From contig CAAFVV010000012.1 of the NCBI GenBank assembly GCA_900766585.1, positions 3,171-67,170 of the forward strand: a DNA stretch of 64,000 bases, given 5' to 3'. Positions 16,543 through 25,000 of this stretch are shown piece after piece (position 1 is the stretch's first letter; every line of letters starts with the position of its first letter). Source of the stretch: Clostridia bacterium. GTDB taxonomy: Bacteria; Bacillota; Clostridia; Oscillospirales; Acutalibacteraceae. A program made the position numbers and the translations under genes. Under the pieces are notes generated by a model, which saw only the letters and a program-made list of their open reading frames with translations, did no database searches and was not told where the DNA came from.

Positions 16543-17553
16543 ATGACGGCAGTTTTCAAAAGGCGGAATCTGTGCTGCGGGATGCTGGCGGCGGTGCTCT
16601 GCTTTACGCTTCCCTTTGCGGCGGGCATGTGGGGCGGAAGCCTGACACCGGTCGGGGAAAGCACCATCCGCTGGGTGGATTTTGATATTCCGTATGAGGC
16701 GCTGGACTATGCGCTGGAACTGGATATCCGTTCGCATACCGAGGGGGAGGTGCCGCTTTGCTGGTCGGAGCTTCTGGCGGTCGTCGCCGCGCGGCAGGGC
16801 GGCTTTTCGGGATACCGCAGACAGCAGCTCACGGCTGTGGCGGAGCAGCTGCAAAGCGGCGTGTCGATCGAAAAGGTGACGGAAAAGCTGCCCGCCTTTG
16901 CCTATTACCGTGAGGCATACGGCGCAGTGCTGGACGGACTGGTCGGGGTATATGAGCAGGAGATGCCCGCAAAAGAGGGAGAGGGTACCGTGTGGGAGCC
17001 GTGCTACGGGCTGAAGGCGTTTTCGCCGATCGCGCGCGGCTACGGCTATCAGGACTATGACGATTTCGGGGTCAGCCGCTCCTACGGCTACGCCAGACGA
17101 CATCTGGGGCATGACCTGATGGGAGCGGTCGGCACGCCGGTTATCGCCGTGGAAAGCGGCACGGTCGAAGCAATCGGCTGGAACCGCTACGGCGGGTGGC
17201 GGATCGGCATCCGCAGCCGCGACCGCCGCCGTTATTACTATTATGCTCATCTGCGCAAGGATCACCCGTTTGCCGCGGGGCTTGCCGAGGGCAGCGAGGT
17301 GACGGCAGGGGATGTGATCGGGTATCTGGGGCGCACCGGATACAGCGATAAGGAAAACGTCAACAATATTGACACCTATCATCTGCATTACGGGCTGCAG
17401 CTGGTGTTTGACGAATCGCAGAAGGAGTGCGACAGTGAGATCTGGGTGGATGTCTATGCGCTGACCCGTCTGCTGTACAGGCGGCGCAGCGCCGTGGTAC
17501 GGACGGCGGACGGCGAGTATGTGCGCCGTTACGGGATGCGGGAGAAAAATTAG
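16543..17553 (+). CDS. M23 (LytM-type) metallopeptidase, membrane-anchored
   Basis: A protein of 336 residues with one N-terminal hydrophobic segment (about residues 8-27), a helical middle part and a C-terminal peptidase_M23 domain (about 180-295). Zinc ligands are visible: HLGHDLMG (His and Asp) and the final HLHYG, with YAHLRK between. So it should be active and cut peptide cross-links in peptidoglycan. It lies among sporulation genes and could act at the engulfment septum like other LytM proteins, but it is not clearly SpoIIQ or SpoIVFA. The N-terminal ATG follows GAGGGGCGG. Confidence 0.87.
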   Translation: MTAVFKRRNLCCGMLAAVLCFTLPFAAGMWGGSLTPVGESTIRWVDFDIPYEALDYALELDIRSHTEGEVPLCWSELLAVVAARQGGFSGYRRQQLTAVAEQLQSGVSIEKVTEKLPAFAYYREAYGAVLDGLVGVYEQEMPAKEGEGTVWEPCYGLKAFSPIARGYGYQDYDDFGVSRSYGYARRHLGHDLMGAVGTPVIAVESGTVEAIGWNRYGGWRIGIRSRDRRRYYYYAHLRKDHPFAAGLAEGSEVTAGDVIGYLGRTGYSDKENVNNIDTYHLHYGLQLVFDESQKECDSEIWVDVYALTRLLYRRRSAVVRTADGEYVRRYGMREKN

Positions 17554-17598
17554 ACCGAATTTATAAAAAAGGAGACCGATATTCCGGTCGAAAAGGGG

Positions 17599-17627
17599 TT
17601 GACAGCAGGCGAAAAATGCCGTATAGT
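17599..17627 (+). promoter_or_regulatory. Sigma-A promoter of the Gfo/Idh/MocA gene
   Basis: TTGACA (17599-17604), a 17-base spacer and TATAGT (17622-17627): five of six and six of six matches, about 40 bases before the start codon. Confidence 0.9.
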
Positions 17628-17666
17628 ATCGCTTTGTGAGAGGGAATTTCTCTTTTGGAGCGTGCT

Positions 17667-18692
17667 ATGAAAACTTACGGAATACTGCTGATCGGCTGCG
17701 GCCATATCGGCATGGAGCATTTAAACGACATTTACTACCGTGACGATGTGCGGATCGTGGCGACGGTGGATCATGATCCCGCCCGCGCCCGCGAGGCGGC
17801 GCGCCGCAGCGGCGCAGCGGCATACGGCACCGATTACCGCCCGTTTCTCGACGATCCGCGGGTCGATATCGTCATTATCGCGACGTATACGGACACCCAT
17901 CTGCCGATTCTGCGGGACTGTCTTGCCCATCACAAGCATGTGCTCTGCGAGAAGCCGATCGCCCGCACGGTTGAGGAGGGACGGGCGTTTATGGAGGCGG
18001 TCTCCGCCGCGCCGGAAAAAGTGCTGATTGCCCACGTCCTGCGGCATAACCGCAGCTATTGTAAATTGCGCGAGCTGGTGCAGAGCGGCGTCATCGGCGA
18101 GCTGCGGCTGTTCCGCATGACCCAGAATCACCACGCGATGGACTGGCCGCGGTACTGCCGCCTGCTTGAGGACAGCAGCCCGACCGTGGACTGCGGCGTG
18201 CATTATTACGATCTTGCCCAGTGGATCACCGGGGCGAGGATCACGGAGGTGTCCGGTTTCAGCACGACGACGCAGCCGGATGCGCCGCGCGATAACTATA
18301 CGCTCGTCACGTTTCGGATGGAAAACGGCTGCACGGGATTTTACGAGGCGGGCTGGGGACAGAGCCTGCGCGCCTGCAACGTCAAGGAGCTGATCGGCAC
18401 TAAGGGGCGCATCACGCTGGAGCTGTGCGCCCAGCGCGGCCGCGATACCGAAGAGGGCGATCTGCTCACGGTGTATCACAGCGATACCGCCGTGTATGAG
18501 ACCATCAACCTGCGTGCGGAATATAAGGATATGTATGCCCAGCTGTACACGCTGATCGACAGCATCGAGCGGGATACACCGCTTGACCCGACAATGGACG
18601 ATGTTTGGAGCGCTTTCTTGGCGGCGCAGGCTGCCGATGAAGCGCTGCGCACTCGCCGCACGGTGACAGTGGCGGAGATCTGCCCGCAGTGA
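17667..18692 (+). CDS. Gfo/Idh/MocA family NAD(P)-dependent oxidoreductase
   Basis: A protein of 341 residues. The N-terminal Rossmann fold starts ILLIGCGHIGMEHL (about residues 5-18) and includes CEKPIART, the family's catalytic lysine motif (around 94-101); the C-terminal GFO_IDH_MocA domain carries DCGVHYYDLAQW (around 177-188) with the usual histidine. Such enzymes oxidise or reduce sugars, inositols and related polyols; the substrate cannot be deduced. The next gene is an RpiR-type regulator with a sugar isomerase domain, which would fit a sugar-phosphate route. ATG is eight bases after GGAG. It has its own promoter and terminator. Confidence 0.9.
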   Translation: MKTYGILLIGCGHIGMEHLNDIYYRDDVRIVATVDHDPARAREAARRSGAAAYGTDYRPFLDDPRVDIVIIATYTDTHLPILRDCLAHHKHVLCEKPIARTVEEGRAFMEAVSAAPEKVLIAHVLRHNRSYCKLRELVQSGVIGELRLFRMTQNHHAMDWPRYCRLLEDSSPTVDCGVHYYDLAQWITGARITEVSGFSTTTQPDAPRDNYTLVTFRMENGCTGFYEAGWGQSLRACNVKELIGTKGRITLELCAQRGRDTEEGDLLTVYHSDTAVYETINLRAEYKDMYAQLYTLIDSIERDTPLDPTMDDVWSAFLAAQAADEALRTRRTVTVAEICPQ

Positions 18693-18707
18693 CATAATTA
18701 TCAGGTA

Positions 18708-18752
18708 AAAAGCAAGCCGTTCTCCGCTGCGGAGGGCGGCTTGCTCTGCTTT
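18708..18752 (+). terminator. Terminator after the Gfo/Idh/MocA gene
   Basis: Stem AGCAAGCCG (18711-18719) with CGGCTTGCT (18737-18745) plus inner pairing CTCCGC/GCGGAG, followed by CTGCTTTT. Confidence 0.75.
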
Positions 18753-18787
18753 TGCGGAAGGAAGCGGCGGCAGTAGAGATTTTGCAC

Positions 18788-18816
18788 TTGCTTTTTTTTG
18801 CAAAAAGGAGTAAACT
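18788..18816 (+). promoter_or_regulatory. Candidate promoter of the rpiR-type gene
   Basis: TTGCTT (18788-18793), a 17-base spacer and TAAACT (18811-18816), 37 bases before the start codon. Confidence 0.55.
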
Positions 18817-18852
18817 GTCTCTATCTGGCAACAGGCGGAGGGGAGAGAATGA

Positions 18853-19734
18853 ATGAAAACCGATCTGATCCATCATATGGAGGCACATTCCGCCGGATTT
18901 TCCAAGGGACAAAAGCGGATTGCCGCCTTTATCACGGAGCATTATGACGAGGCGGCGTTTATGACCGCCTGCAAGCTGGGCGAGCGGGTGGACGTCAGCG
19001 AATCCACGGTGGTGCGGTTTGCAACCGAATTGGGCTTTGCGGGCTATCCACAGCTGCAGAAGGCGATGCAGGAGCTGATCCGCAGCCGTCTGACCTCGAT
19101 CCAGCGCATTGAGGTGACCAAAGCCCGCATGAGCGACGACCAGGTGCCCGAGCAGGTGATGGCGTATGACATCGCGAACATTAGGCAGACGCTTGAGGAA
19201 CTGCCGCGCAATGTGTTTTTCCGCGCGGTGGAGGCGATGGTCAACGCCCGCCGCGTCTATATTTTCGGCGCAGGCAGCTGCCGCGCGCTCGCCAATTTTG
19301 CCGCCTACTATTTAAAACTCCTGCTGCCGGATGTGCACCTGATCTACACCTCCAGTCAGGCGGAGATCTTTGAGGAGATGCTGTCGATCGACGGGCGTGA
19401 CGCGCTGCTCGGTATCAGCTTTCCGCGCTATTCGAGCAAAGCGGTCAAGACGCTGCACTATGCCCACACGCGCGGGGCGCAGGTCATCGCGATTACCGAC
19501 AGCGAGCTGTCGCCCATCGCGGATTATGCGACCCACCTTTTGCTGGCGCACAGTGATATGCCCTCCATCGTGGATTCGCTCGTCGCGCCGCTGAGTGTGA
19601 TCAATGCGCTGACCGTGGCGATCTCGCTGCGCAAGCTCGAGGAGGATCGCCCCGTCCTGACGACGCTCGAGCAGCTGTGGACGGATTATCAGGTGTATCA
19701 GCCCTTTGCCGACACGCCGGGCGGTGACGCATGA
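18853..19734 (+). CDS. MurR/RpiR family transcriptional regulator
   Basis: A protein of 293 residues. Residues about 1-80 form the RpiR-type helix-turn-helix (FSKGQKRIAAFI..., GERVDVSESTVVRFATELGFAGY); residues about 120-260 form a SIS sugar-isomerase-type ligand domain (VYIFGAGSCRALANFAAYYL, GISFPRYSSKAV, ITDSELSPIA). It likely binds a sugar phosphate. Target genes may be itself and the oxidoreductase upstream. It overlaps the next gene by four bases. A short alternative ATG at 18849 is out of frame. Confidence 0.92.
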   Translation: MKTDLIHHMEAHSAGFSKGQKRIAAFITEHYDEAAFMTACKLGERVDVSESTVVRFATELGFAGYPQLQKAMQELIRSRLTSIQRIEVTKARMSDDQVPEQVMAYDIANIRQTLEELPRNVFFRAVEAMVNARRVYIFGAGSCRALANFAAYYLKLLLPDVHLIYTSSQAEIFEEMLSIDGRDALLGISFPRYSSKAVKTLHYAHTRGAQVIAITDSELSPIADYATHLLLAHSDMPSIVDSLVAPLSVINALTVAISLRKLEEDRPVLTTLEQLWTDYQVYQPFADTPGGDA

Positions 19735-20957
19735 GGCTTTTGGTGATCGGCGGCGGCGCCGCCGGAATGATGGCGGCAGTGACGGCGGCGGAAAACGGCT
19801 GCCGGGTGACGGTGATCGAACGCAATGCCCGCCCGGCGCGCAAGGTGATGATCACCGGCAAGGGTCGCTGCAATGTGACAAATCACTGCACGGTGCCGGA
19901 ATGTGTCGCCCATATACCGGGCAACGGAAAATTTCTCTACGGCGTGCTGTCCCGGTTCGGTCCTGAGGAGGTTATGGACTGGTTTACCTCGCGCGGCGTG
20001 CCGCTCAAAACCGAGCGGGGCGGACGGGTGTTCCCCGTATCCGACCGCGCGGTCGATATTGTGGACTGCCTGACCGCCGCTGCCAGGCGGGCGGGCGTAC
20101 AGATGCTGCAGGGGCGCGTGATGGCGCTGCTGACGGCGGAGGGCGCCTGCACGGGCGTTCGTCTGGAGGACGGGCACACCGTTGAAGCCGATGCCGTTGC
20201 GGTCTGCACGGGCGGCATGTCGTATCCCGTGACCGGCTCGACCGGCGACGGCTACACACTTGCCGAGCAGGCGGGACACCGCATCGTGCCGCCCCGCGCC
20301 TCGCTCGTGCCGGTGGAAACGGCGGAATACTGGCCGTGCCGGCTGCAGGGGCTGTCGCTGAAAAATGTGATGTTGACGCTGACGGATACCAAAACCGGGA
20401 AAAAGACCGCGTCCGAGCCGGGGGAAATGCTGTTCACGCATTTCGGCGTGTCCGGTCCGCTGGTGCTGACCGCCTCCGCCCTCATGCGGGAGCCGGAGCC
20501 GAACCGCTACACGCTTTTGCTGGATCTGAAGCCGGGGCTGACAGTGGAAAAGCTGGATGCCCGCCTTGTGCGGGAATTTGCCGCCGCGCCGCAGCAGGAT
20601 GTCGCGCATATCTGCGAGAGCCTGATGCCCCGCCGTCTGATCGGCGAGGTGCTGGCGCTTGCCGGATTTCCGCCGCACACCAAATGCAGCGGTGTGACGC
20701 GGGAGCAGCGCCGTTCACTCGCCGGACGGCTGAAAGCGCTGACGCTGACGGTCGCAGGGACGCGTCCGATCGAGGAGGCGATCGTCACGGCAGGCGGCGT
20801 GGACGTGCGGGAGATCGATGCCCGCACCATGGCGTCAAAAAAACTCGCGGGGCTGTATTTTGCCGGCGAGGTGCTGGACGCGGACGCGTTTACCGGCGGA
20901 TTCAATCTGCAGATCGCCTTTTCCACGGGTCATGCCGTGGGAGCGGCGGTCGGATAA
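19731..20957 (+). CDS. HI0933/YhiN-type FAD-dependent oxidoreductase (aminoacetone oxidase family)
   Basis: A protein of 408 residues. FAD-binding GGGAAGMMAAVTAAENG at residues about 6-22, then the family stretches ITGKGRCNVTN, TERGGRVFPVSD, CTGGMSYPVTGSTGDGY, and a C-terminal GEVLDADAFTGGFNLQIAFSTGHAVG. Members are annotated as aminoacetone oxidase family proteins, but the physiological substrate is unclear. It stands at the head of the conserved clostridial string with cmk, plsC and ispH. Translation is coupled to the upstream regulator through ATGA. Confidence 0.9.
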   Translation: MRLLVIGGGAAGMMAAVTAAENGCRVTVIERNARPARKVMITGKGRCNVTNHCTVPECVAHIPGNGKFLYGVLSRFGPEEVMDWFTSRGVPLKTERGGRVFPVSDRAVDIVDCLTAAARRAGVQMLQGRVMALLTAEGACTGVRLEDGHTVEADAVAVCTGGMSYPVTGSTGDGYTLAEQAGHRIVPPRASLVPVETAEYWPCRLQGLSLKNVMLTLTDTKTGKKTASEPGEMLFTHFGVSGPLVLTASALMREPEPNRYTLLLDLKPGLTVEKLDARLVREFAAAPQQDVAHICESLMPRRLIGEVLALAGFPPHTKCSGVTREQRRSLAGRLKALTLTVAGTRPIEEAIVTAGGVDVREIDARTMASKKLAGLYFAGEVLDADAFTGGFNLQIAFSTGHAVGAAVG

Positions 20958-20977
20958 TAACAAAGGAGGCGGTTGCC

Positions 20978-21661
20978 TTGAACGACCGAAAAACACCGCT
21001 TTCCGTGGCGATCGACGGCCCGTCCGGCGCCGGGAAAAGCACAATTTCGCGTATTCTGGCGCGGGAGCTGGGATTTGTCTATGTGGATACCGGCGCGCTG
21101 TACCGCGCCGTGGGCTATTATATGCTCGGACACGGTATCGACCCGAAGGAGGCAGAGGCGGTAGCCGCCGCGCTTGCGGAGCTTCAGGTGGAGCTTGGCT
21201 ATGAAAACGGCGAGCAGCAGGTGCGGGTCAACGGCGAGGTGCCGGGCGACCGCCTGCGCACGCCGGAGGTGTCGATGGCGGCGTCGGCTGTCTCCGCCAT
21301 CCCGGCAGTGCGGCAGTTTTTGCTGGATACCCAGCGGCGGATCGCCGAGACGGAAAACGTTATTATGGACGGCCGCGATATCGGCACGGTCGTGCTGCCG
21401 CAGGCGGGGCTGAAGATCTTTCTGACCGCCTCTGCGGAGGACCGCGCGCAGCGGCGGTATGCCGAGCTGCGCGAAAAGGGTATGGATGTGACGTTTGACG
21501 CGGTGCTGGCGGATATGCAGAAGCGTGATTACGACGATTCCCACCGCGCCGCTGCGCCGCTGCGTCCGGCACCGGATGCGCGGCTTGTGGACACGACGGG
21601 CAACACACTTGAACAGTCGGTGGCTGTGTTGAAAGCACTGGTCAGGGAGGTGAGCGCATGA
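20978..21661 (+). CDS. cmk: (d)CMP kinase
   Basis: A protein of 227 residues that phosphorylates CMP and dCMP. The P-loop is IDGPSGAGKST (about residues 12-22); VDTGALYRAVGYYM and MDGRDIGTVVLP are CMP-kinase signatures. The start is TTG: AAAGGAGGC lies eight bases before it and no ATG in frame fits the family's N-terminus. Its stop overlaps plsC by four bases. Confidence 0.94.
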   Translation: MNDRKTPLSVAIDGPSGAGKSTISRILARELGFVYVDTGALYRAVGYYMLGHGIDPKEAEAVAAALAELQVELGYENGEQQVRVNGEVPGDRLRTPEVSMAASAVSAIPAVRQFLLDTQRRIAETENVIMDGRDIGTVVLPQAGLKIFLTASAEDRAQRRYAELREKGMDVTFDAVLADMQKRDYDDSHRAAAPLRPAPDARLVDTTGNTLEQSVAVLKALVREVSA

Positions 21662-22278
21662 GAGCCGCGCGTATACTGATCGCCGTTTTGCGGCCGATCC
21701 TGTGGCTGATATTTCCGTACAAGGTGCGGGGACGGGAGAATATTCCCGCGAAAAAAGAGGGGCAGCGTCTCATGATCTGCGCCAACCACCTCTCGCTGAT
21801 GGATCCGGTTTTCCTGTTACTGACGATGCCGCAGCACATATATTTTATGGCGAAAGAAGAATCTTTTCGCCCTGCCATCGGGCGCTTCTTCTTCGGCAAG
21901 GTCATGGGCGCGTTCCCGATCAAACGAGGCGAGGCTGACCGCACGGCGCTGGATACGGCGATGCAGATTGTTGACGACGGCAGGGTGCTGGGTATTTTCC
22001 CGGAAGGCACCCGTTCCAAAACGGGCGAGATCGGGCGGTTCAAGTCCGGTGCGGCGCTGATCGCGGCGCAGACGGGCGCCTCCGTCCTGCCGGTGTCGAT
22101 CTATACCAAGGGCGGTCGCGTGCGGCCGTTTAAGCGGTCGGTCATCACCTATGGCCCGGTGATCACGGGCGAGGAGCTGTGGCCGGAGGAGGGCAAGCCC
22201 AATCTGCGCCATATGACCCGCGTGATGAAGGAGCGGGTGGATGCGCTTTATGAGGAGGGAAAAGCCGCATGCCGGTGA
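21658..22278 (+). CDS. plsC: 1-acyl-sn-glycerol-3-phosphate acyltransferase
   Basis: A protein of 206 residues that makes phosphatidic acid for membrane lipid synthesis. The catalytic HX4D motif is NHLSLMDP (about residues 41-48), the substrate-binding motif FPEGTRSKTG (around 116-125). There is one N-terminal hydrophobic stretch. It overlaps cmk by four bases and ispH by ten, so it is embedded in a coupled operon. Confidence 0.95.
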   Translation: MRAARILIAVLRPILWLIFPYKVRGRENIPAKKEGQRLMICANHLSLMDPVFLLLTMPQHIYFMAKEESFRPAIGRFFFGKVMGAFPIKRGEADRTALDTAMQIVDDGRVLGIFPEGTRSKTGEIGRFKSGAALIAAQTGASVLPVSIYTKGGRVRPFKRSVITYGPVITGEELWPEEGKPNLRHMTRVMKERVDALYEEGKAACR

Positions 22279-24383
22279 TCCTCGCGGAAAGCGCGGGCTT
22301 CTGCTTCGGCGTCAGCCGCGCGGTGGAGATGACGGAACAGCTGGCGGACAGCGGCAAAACGGTCTGCACGCTCGGTCCTATCATCCACAATCCCCAAGTC
22401 GTGGAGCGGCTGGCGAAAAAGGGCGTGCGGACCGTCGGCTCGTCGGACGAGGTGCCGAAGGACGCCGTGCTGGTGATCCGTTCCCACGGCGTTCCCCGCT
22501 GTGTGGAGGAGCAGGCGCGTGCGGCGGGACTCACGGTGTGCGACGCCACCTGCCCCTTTGTGGCGAAGATCCACCGCATTGCCGCCGAGGCATCGCGCCG
22601 CGGCGCCATACTGCTGATTGCCGGCGATGCCGCCCATCCGGAGGTTGAGGGCATACGCGGACACTGCGATGGTCCGTCTTATGTGTTTGCGGATGAACAG
22701 GCTCTCCAAAATCTGCCGATATTTTCCGTCGAATTCACCAAAAAACCTGTTGTTTTAGTGGCGCAAACAACTTTCAACGCCTATATTTGGGAAAAATGTT
22801 CGGAAATCGTGAAAAACCACTATACAAACGCCGAGATTTTTGATACAATATGTAACGCGACTGCAAAAAGGCAAAAGGAAGCAGTTGCATTGTCGCAGAA
22901 ATGTGATATAATGGTCATTGTCGGTGGGCGCGAAAGCTCAAACACGGCGAAGCTGCGGGATGTCTGTGCAAAATACTGTCCGACCGTTTCGGTCGAGACG
23001 GCGGCGCAGCTCTCCGAAAGCGATTTTGCCGGAGCGGTGACGGTCGGAATCACGGCCGGAGCCTCTACGCCGACCGATATCATAAAGGAGGTACGCAAAA
23101 CCATGTCTGACATTATTGAAAACGAAACCCCTGTTACCGAGATCCCGGAAAACGAGACTGCCGCTTCGGTCGAAGCGCCGGCCGCGGTCGAAACCACTGC
23201 CGACGAGGCCCCCGTGGCCGAGACCTCCGCGGTCGAGGAGACTCCTAAAGCAGCACCTGCCAAGTCTTTTGACGAGATGAGCTTTGAGGAGGCGCTCGAG
23301 GCCTCTCTGCAGAGCCTTTCCACCGATGAAAAAGTGCGCGGCATCGTGACGGACATTGCCCCCAACGAGGTGCAGGTCGAGGTCATCGGCCGCAAGCAGA
23401 CCGGTTACATCCCGGCTGAGGAGCTGTCTGCCGACCCGAATGCCAACCCGGCGGATCTGGTGAAGATCGGCGACGAGCTGGATCTGCTCATCATGCGCAC
23501 GAACGACCAGGAGGGCACGATCATGCTCTCCAAAAAGCGTATTGACGCGAAAAAGGGCTGGGACACCATTGTGGCTGCGGAAGCGGACGGCACTGTGCTT
23601 GAGGGCACGGTCGTCGACGTGATCAAGGGCGGCATTCTGGTGGCATGCCACGGTGTGCGCGTATTCGTGCCGGCTTCCCACGCTTCGCTCAACCGTATGG
23701 AGGATCTCTCTCCGCTGCTGAAGACGACGGTCCGCTTCAAGATCATCGAGGTTGATCAGCGCCGTCACCGCGCCGTCGGTTCCATCCGTCAGGTCGCGAA
23801 GGAGGAGCGCAAGGAGAAAGAGGCGGCGTTCTGGGCGCAGGTCGAGGTCGGTCAGCATTACACCGGCGTCGTGAAATCCCTGACCGCCTACGGCGCGTTT
23901 GTGGATCTGGGCGGCGTGGACGGCATGATCCATATTTCCGAGCTGTCCTGGTCCCGCATTAAGCACCCCTCCGAGGTCGTCAAAGTCGGCGATACCGTTG
24001 AGGTGTATGTCCGTGACCTCGATGCGGAGAAGCACAAGATCTCCCTCGGCTACCGCCGTGCGGAGGACAATCCGTGGGAGCTGTTCAAGGCGAACTATCC
24101 CGTCGGCACCGTGACGAAGGCGAAGATTGTCGGCATGACGGCGTTCGGCGCGTTTGCGCAGATCATCCCCGGCATCGACGGTCTGATCCACATTTCGCAG
24201 ATCGCCGACCATCGGATCGAGAAGCCGCAGGATGTGCTGAAGATCGGCCAGGAGGTCGATGTCAAGATCACGAACGTGGACTATGATGCGAAGCGCATCA
24301 GCCTGTCCATCCGTGCTCTGCTCGAGGACAAGCCGGAGGCGGCTGAGGAAGCTGCCGCTGACGAAGCGTCTGTCGAGGAATAA
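22269..24383 (+). CDS. ispH: Bifunctional IspH (HMBPP reductase) - ribosomal protein S1 fusion
   Basis: A protein of 704 residues. Residues 1-278 are IspH, the iron-sulfur enzyme of the last step of the MEP isoprenoid pathway; three cluster cysteines are visible in ESAGFCFGVSRAV, CDATCPFV and ICNATAKRQ. Residues 279-704 begin MSDIIENETPV with an acidic linker and carry four S1 RNA-binding domains, as in clostridial S1 proteins (for example DLGGVDGMIHISEL and IPGIDGLIHISQI). This fusion is known in Clostridia. A perfect Shine-Dalgarno and an in-frame ATG sit exactly at the junction, so S1 may also be made alone. A stretch of IspH (about 22725-22930) is AT-richer than its surroundings and includes a promoter-like sequence. 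Confidence 0.95.
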   Translation: MPVILAESAGFCFGVSRAVEMTEQLADSGKTVCTLGPIIHNPQVVERLAKKGVRTVGSSDEVPKDAVLVIRSHGVPRCVEEQARAAGLTVCDATCPFVAKIHRIAAEASRRGAILLIAGDAAHPEVEGIRGHCDGPSYVFADEQALQNLPIFSVEFTKKPVVLVAQTTFNAYIWEKCSEIVKNHYTNAEIFDTICNATAKRQKEAVALSQKCDIMVIVGGRESSNTAKLRDVCAKYCPTVSVETAAQLSESDFAGAVTVGITAGASTPTDIIKEVRKTMSDIIENETPVTEIPENETAASVEAPAAVETTADEAPVAETSAVEETPKAAPAKSFDEMSFEEALEASLQSLSTDEKVRGIVTDIAPNEVQVEVIGRKQTGYIPAEELSADPNANPADLVKIGDELDLLIMRTNDQEGTIMLSKKRIDAKKGWDTIVAAEADGTVLEGTVVDVIKGGILVACHGVRVFVPASHASLNRMEDLSPLLKTTVRFKIIEVDQRRHRAVGSIRQVAKEERKEKEAAFWAQVEVGQHYTGVVKSLTAYGAFVDLGGVDGMIHISELSWSRIKHPSEVVKVGDTVEVYVRDLDAEKHKISLGYRRAEDNPWELFKANYPVGTVTKAKIVGMTAFGAFAQIIPGIDGLIHISQIADHRIEKPQDVLKIGQEVDVKITNVDYDAKRISLSIRALLEDKPEAAEEAAADEASVEE
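22885..22912 (+). promoter_or_regulatory. Promoter-like sequence inside the IspH part
   Basis: TTGCAT (22885-22890), a 16-base spacer and a perfect TATAAT (22907-22912) preceded by TG one base upstream (extended -10). It lies about 190 bases before the S1 start codon. Confidence 0.55.
23084..23105 (+). promoter_or_regulatory. Internal Shine-Dalgarno and in-frame ATG of the S1 part
   Basis: AAAGGAGGT (23084-23092), a ten-base gap and ATG (23103-23105) in the frame of the ispH-S1 fusion, exactly where the S1 part begins. It is the best ribosome site in this operon and could give free S1 protein. Confidence 0.65.
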
Positions 24384-24387
24384 GCAA

Positions 24388-24428
24388 ATGAATCCCCCGG
24401 AGCACCGCGGTGTTCCGGGGGATTTTTA
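24388..24428 (+). terminator. Rho-independent terminator after ispH-S1
   Basis: Stem AATCCCCCGGAGCACC with its near-perfect complement, loop GCGG, followed by TTTTTA (24391-24427). Confidence 0.92.
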
Positions 24429-24616
24429 CGTCTCTGCGCAGGGGAAAGGGGATGGCTTTTCCGATAAGCTGCCTTTTTGCGGAAAGAGCGGCCGGGAGAA
24501 GGGGTTACCTGACAGTGGATTCCTGCTTGTACAATAGTATTTACTTCCCGCTTTACCGTTTGCGGGCCTATCAATAGGCGCATTTTTATAGAAATAGTAA
24601 AAAATGGTAATCTCTC

Positions 24617-24645
24617 TTGCTTTTTTCAAGGTACAGTGATATAAT
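24617..24645 (+). promoter_or_regulatory. Strong extended -10 promoter heading the TasA-like gene array
   Basis: TTGCTT (24617-24622), a 17-base spacer with TG one base before the -10, and TATAAT (24640-24645). It would start transcription near 24652, about 550 bases before the first array gene. Confidence 0.85.
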
Positions 24646-25000
24646 CTAATCGGTTATTTAAATAGAACGTGCGTACTCCGCGGGCATGCTCGACAAGGAC
24701 GCAGCCGTAAGCCGCGGACTCCTGTACGGTGGTTCGCTGTTTTTTGGAAAAATTATAAGCGATTGCTAAACGAAGGAGATGCCAATCGTGCTTCCGCAGG
24801 AAGATAAGAACGCTTTGCTGCAGCGGGAGCTGACCTTTTATATCCGATACTACTATTGCGACCCGGTCGTTCTTTTTAATTTTCAGCGTGGTGAAAAGTT
24901 ATGTCAATCAAGACAAGCTCGGCGAAGGGGCGTAACTTGGGGAGACCAAACCGGAGCCGGGCGAAAAAGGTAAATCCACCGCAGACAACCCTTTTTAGAA
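24646..25000 (+). other. Long structured leader upstream of the TasA-like array
   Basis: This stretch has no recognisable known gene. Possible pairings: GTAC..CCGCGG (24673-24683) with CCGCGG..GTAC (24712-24727), followed by a T6 run at 24740-24745; AAGTTA (24896-24901) with TAACTT (24933-24938); GCTCGGC with GCCGGGC nearby; and AAAAAGG (24964-24970) with CCTTTTT (24990-24996). The first and last could act as attenuators. I could not match it to a riboswitch class. Confidence 0.45.
24788..24973 (+). CDS. Small unrecognised ORF in the array leader
   Basis: A 61-residue reading frame starting GTG nine bases after AAGGAG. The first part (LPQEDKNALLQRELTFYIRY) looks protein-like, with hydrophobic and aromatic residues, but the C-terminal part is Arg/Gly-rich (RQARRRGVTWG) and coincides with predicted RNA pairing. 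It may be a leader peptide, a gene remnant or chance. The ATG at 24779 directly abuts the ribosome site and is a less likely start. I do not recognise a family. Confidence 0.35.
   Translation: MLPQEDKNALLQRELTFYIRYYYCDPVVLFNFQRGEKLCQSRQARRRGVTWGDQTGAGRKR

Noticed and set aside
24665..24745. Possible cyclic-di-GMP-I riboswitch in the array leader (GGACGCAGCC, GC-rich hairpin)
   Set aside because: The conserved GGCAAACC, GAAA loop and GCAAAGCC elements are missing, so only an unclassified structured leader is reported.
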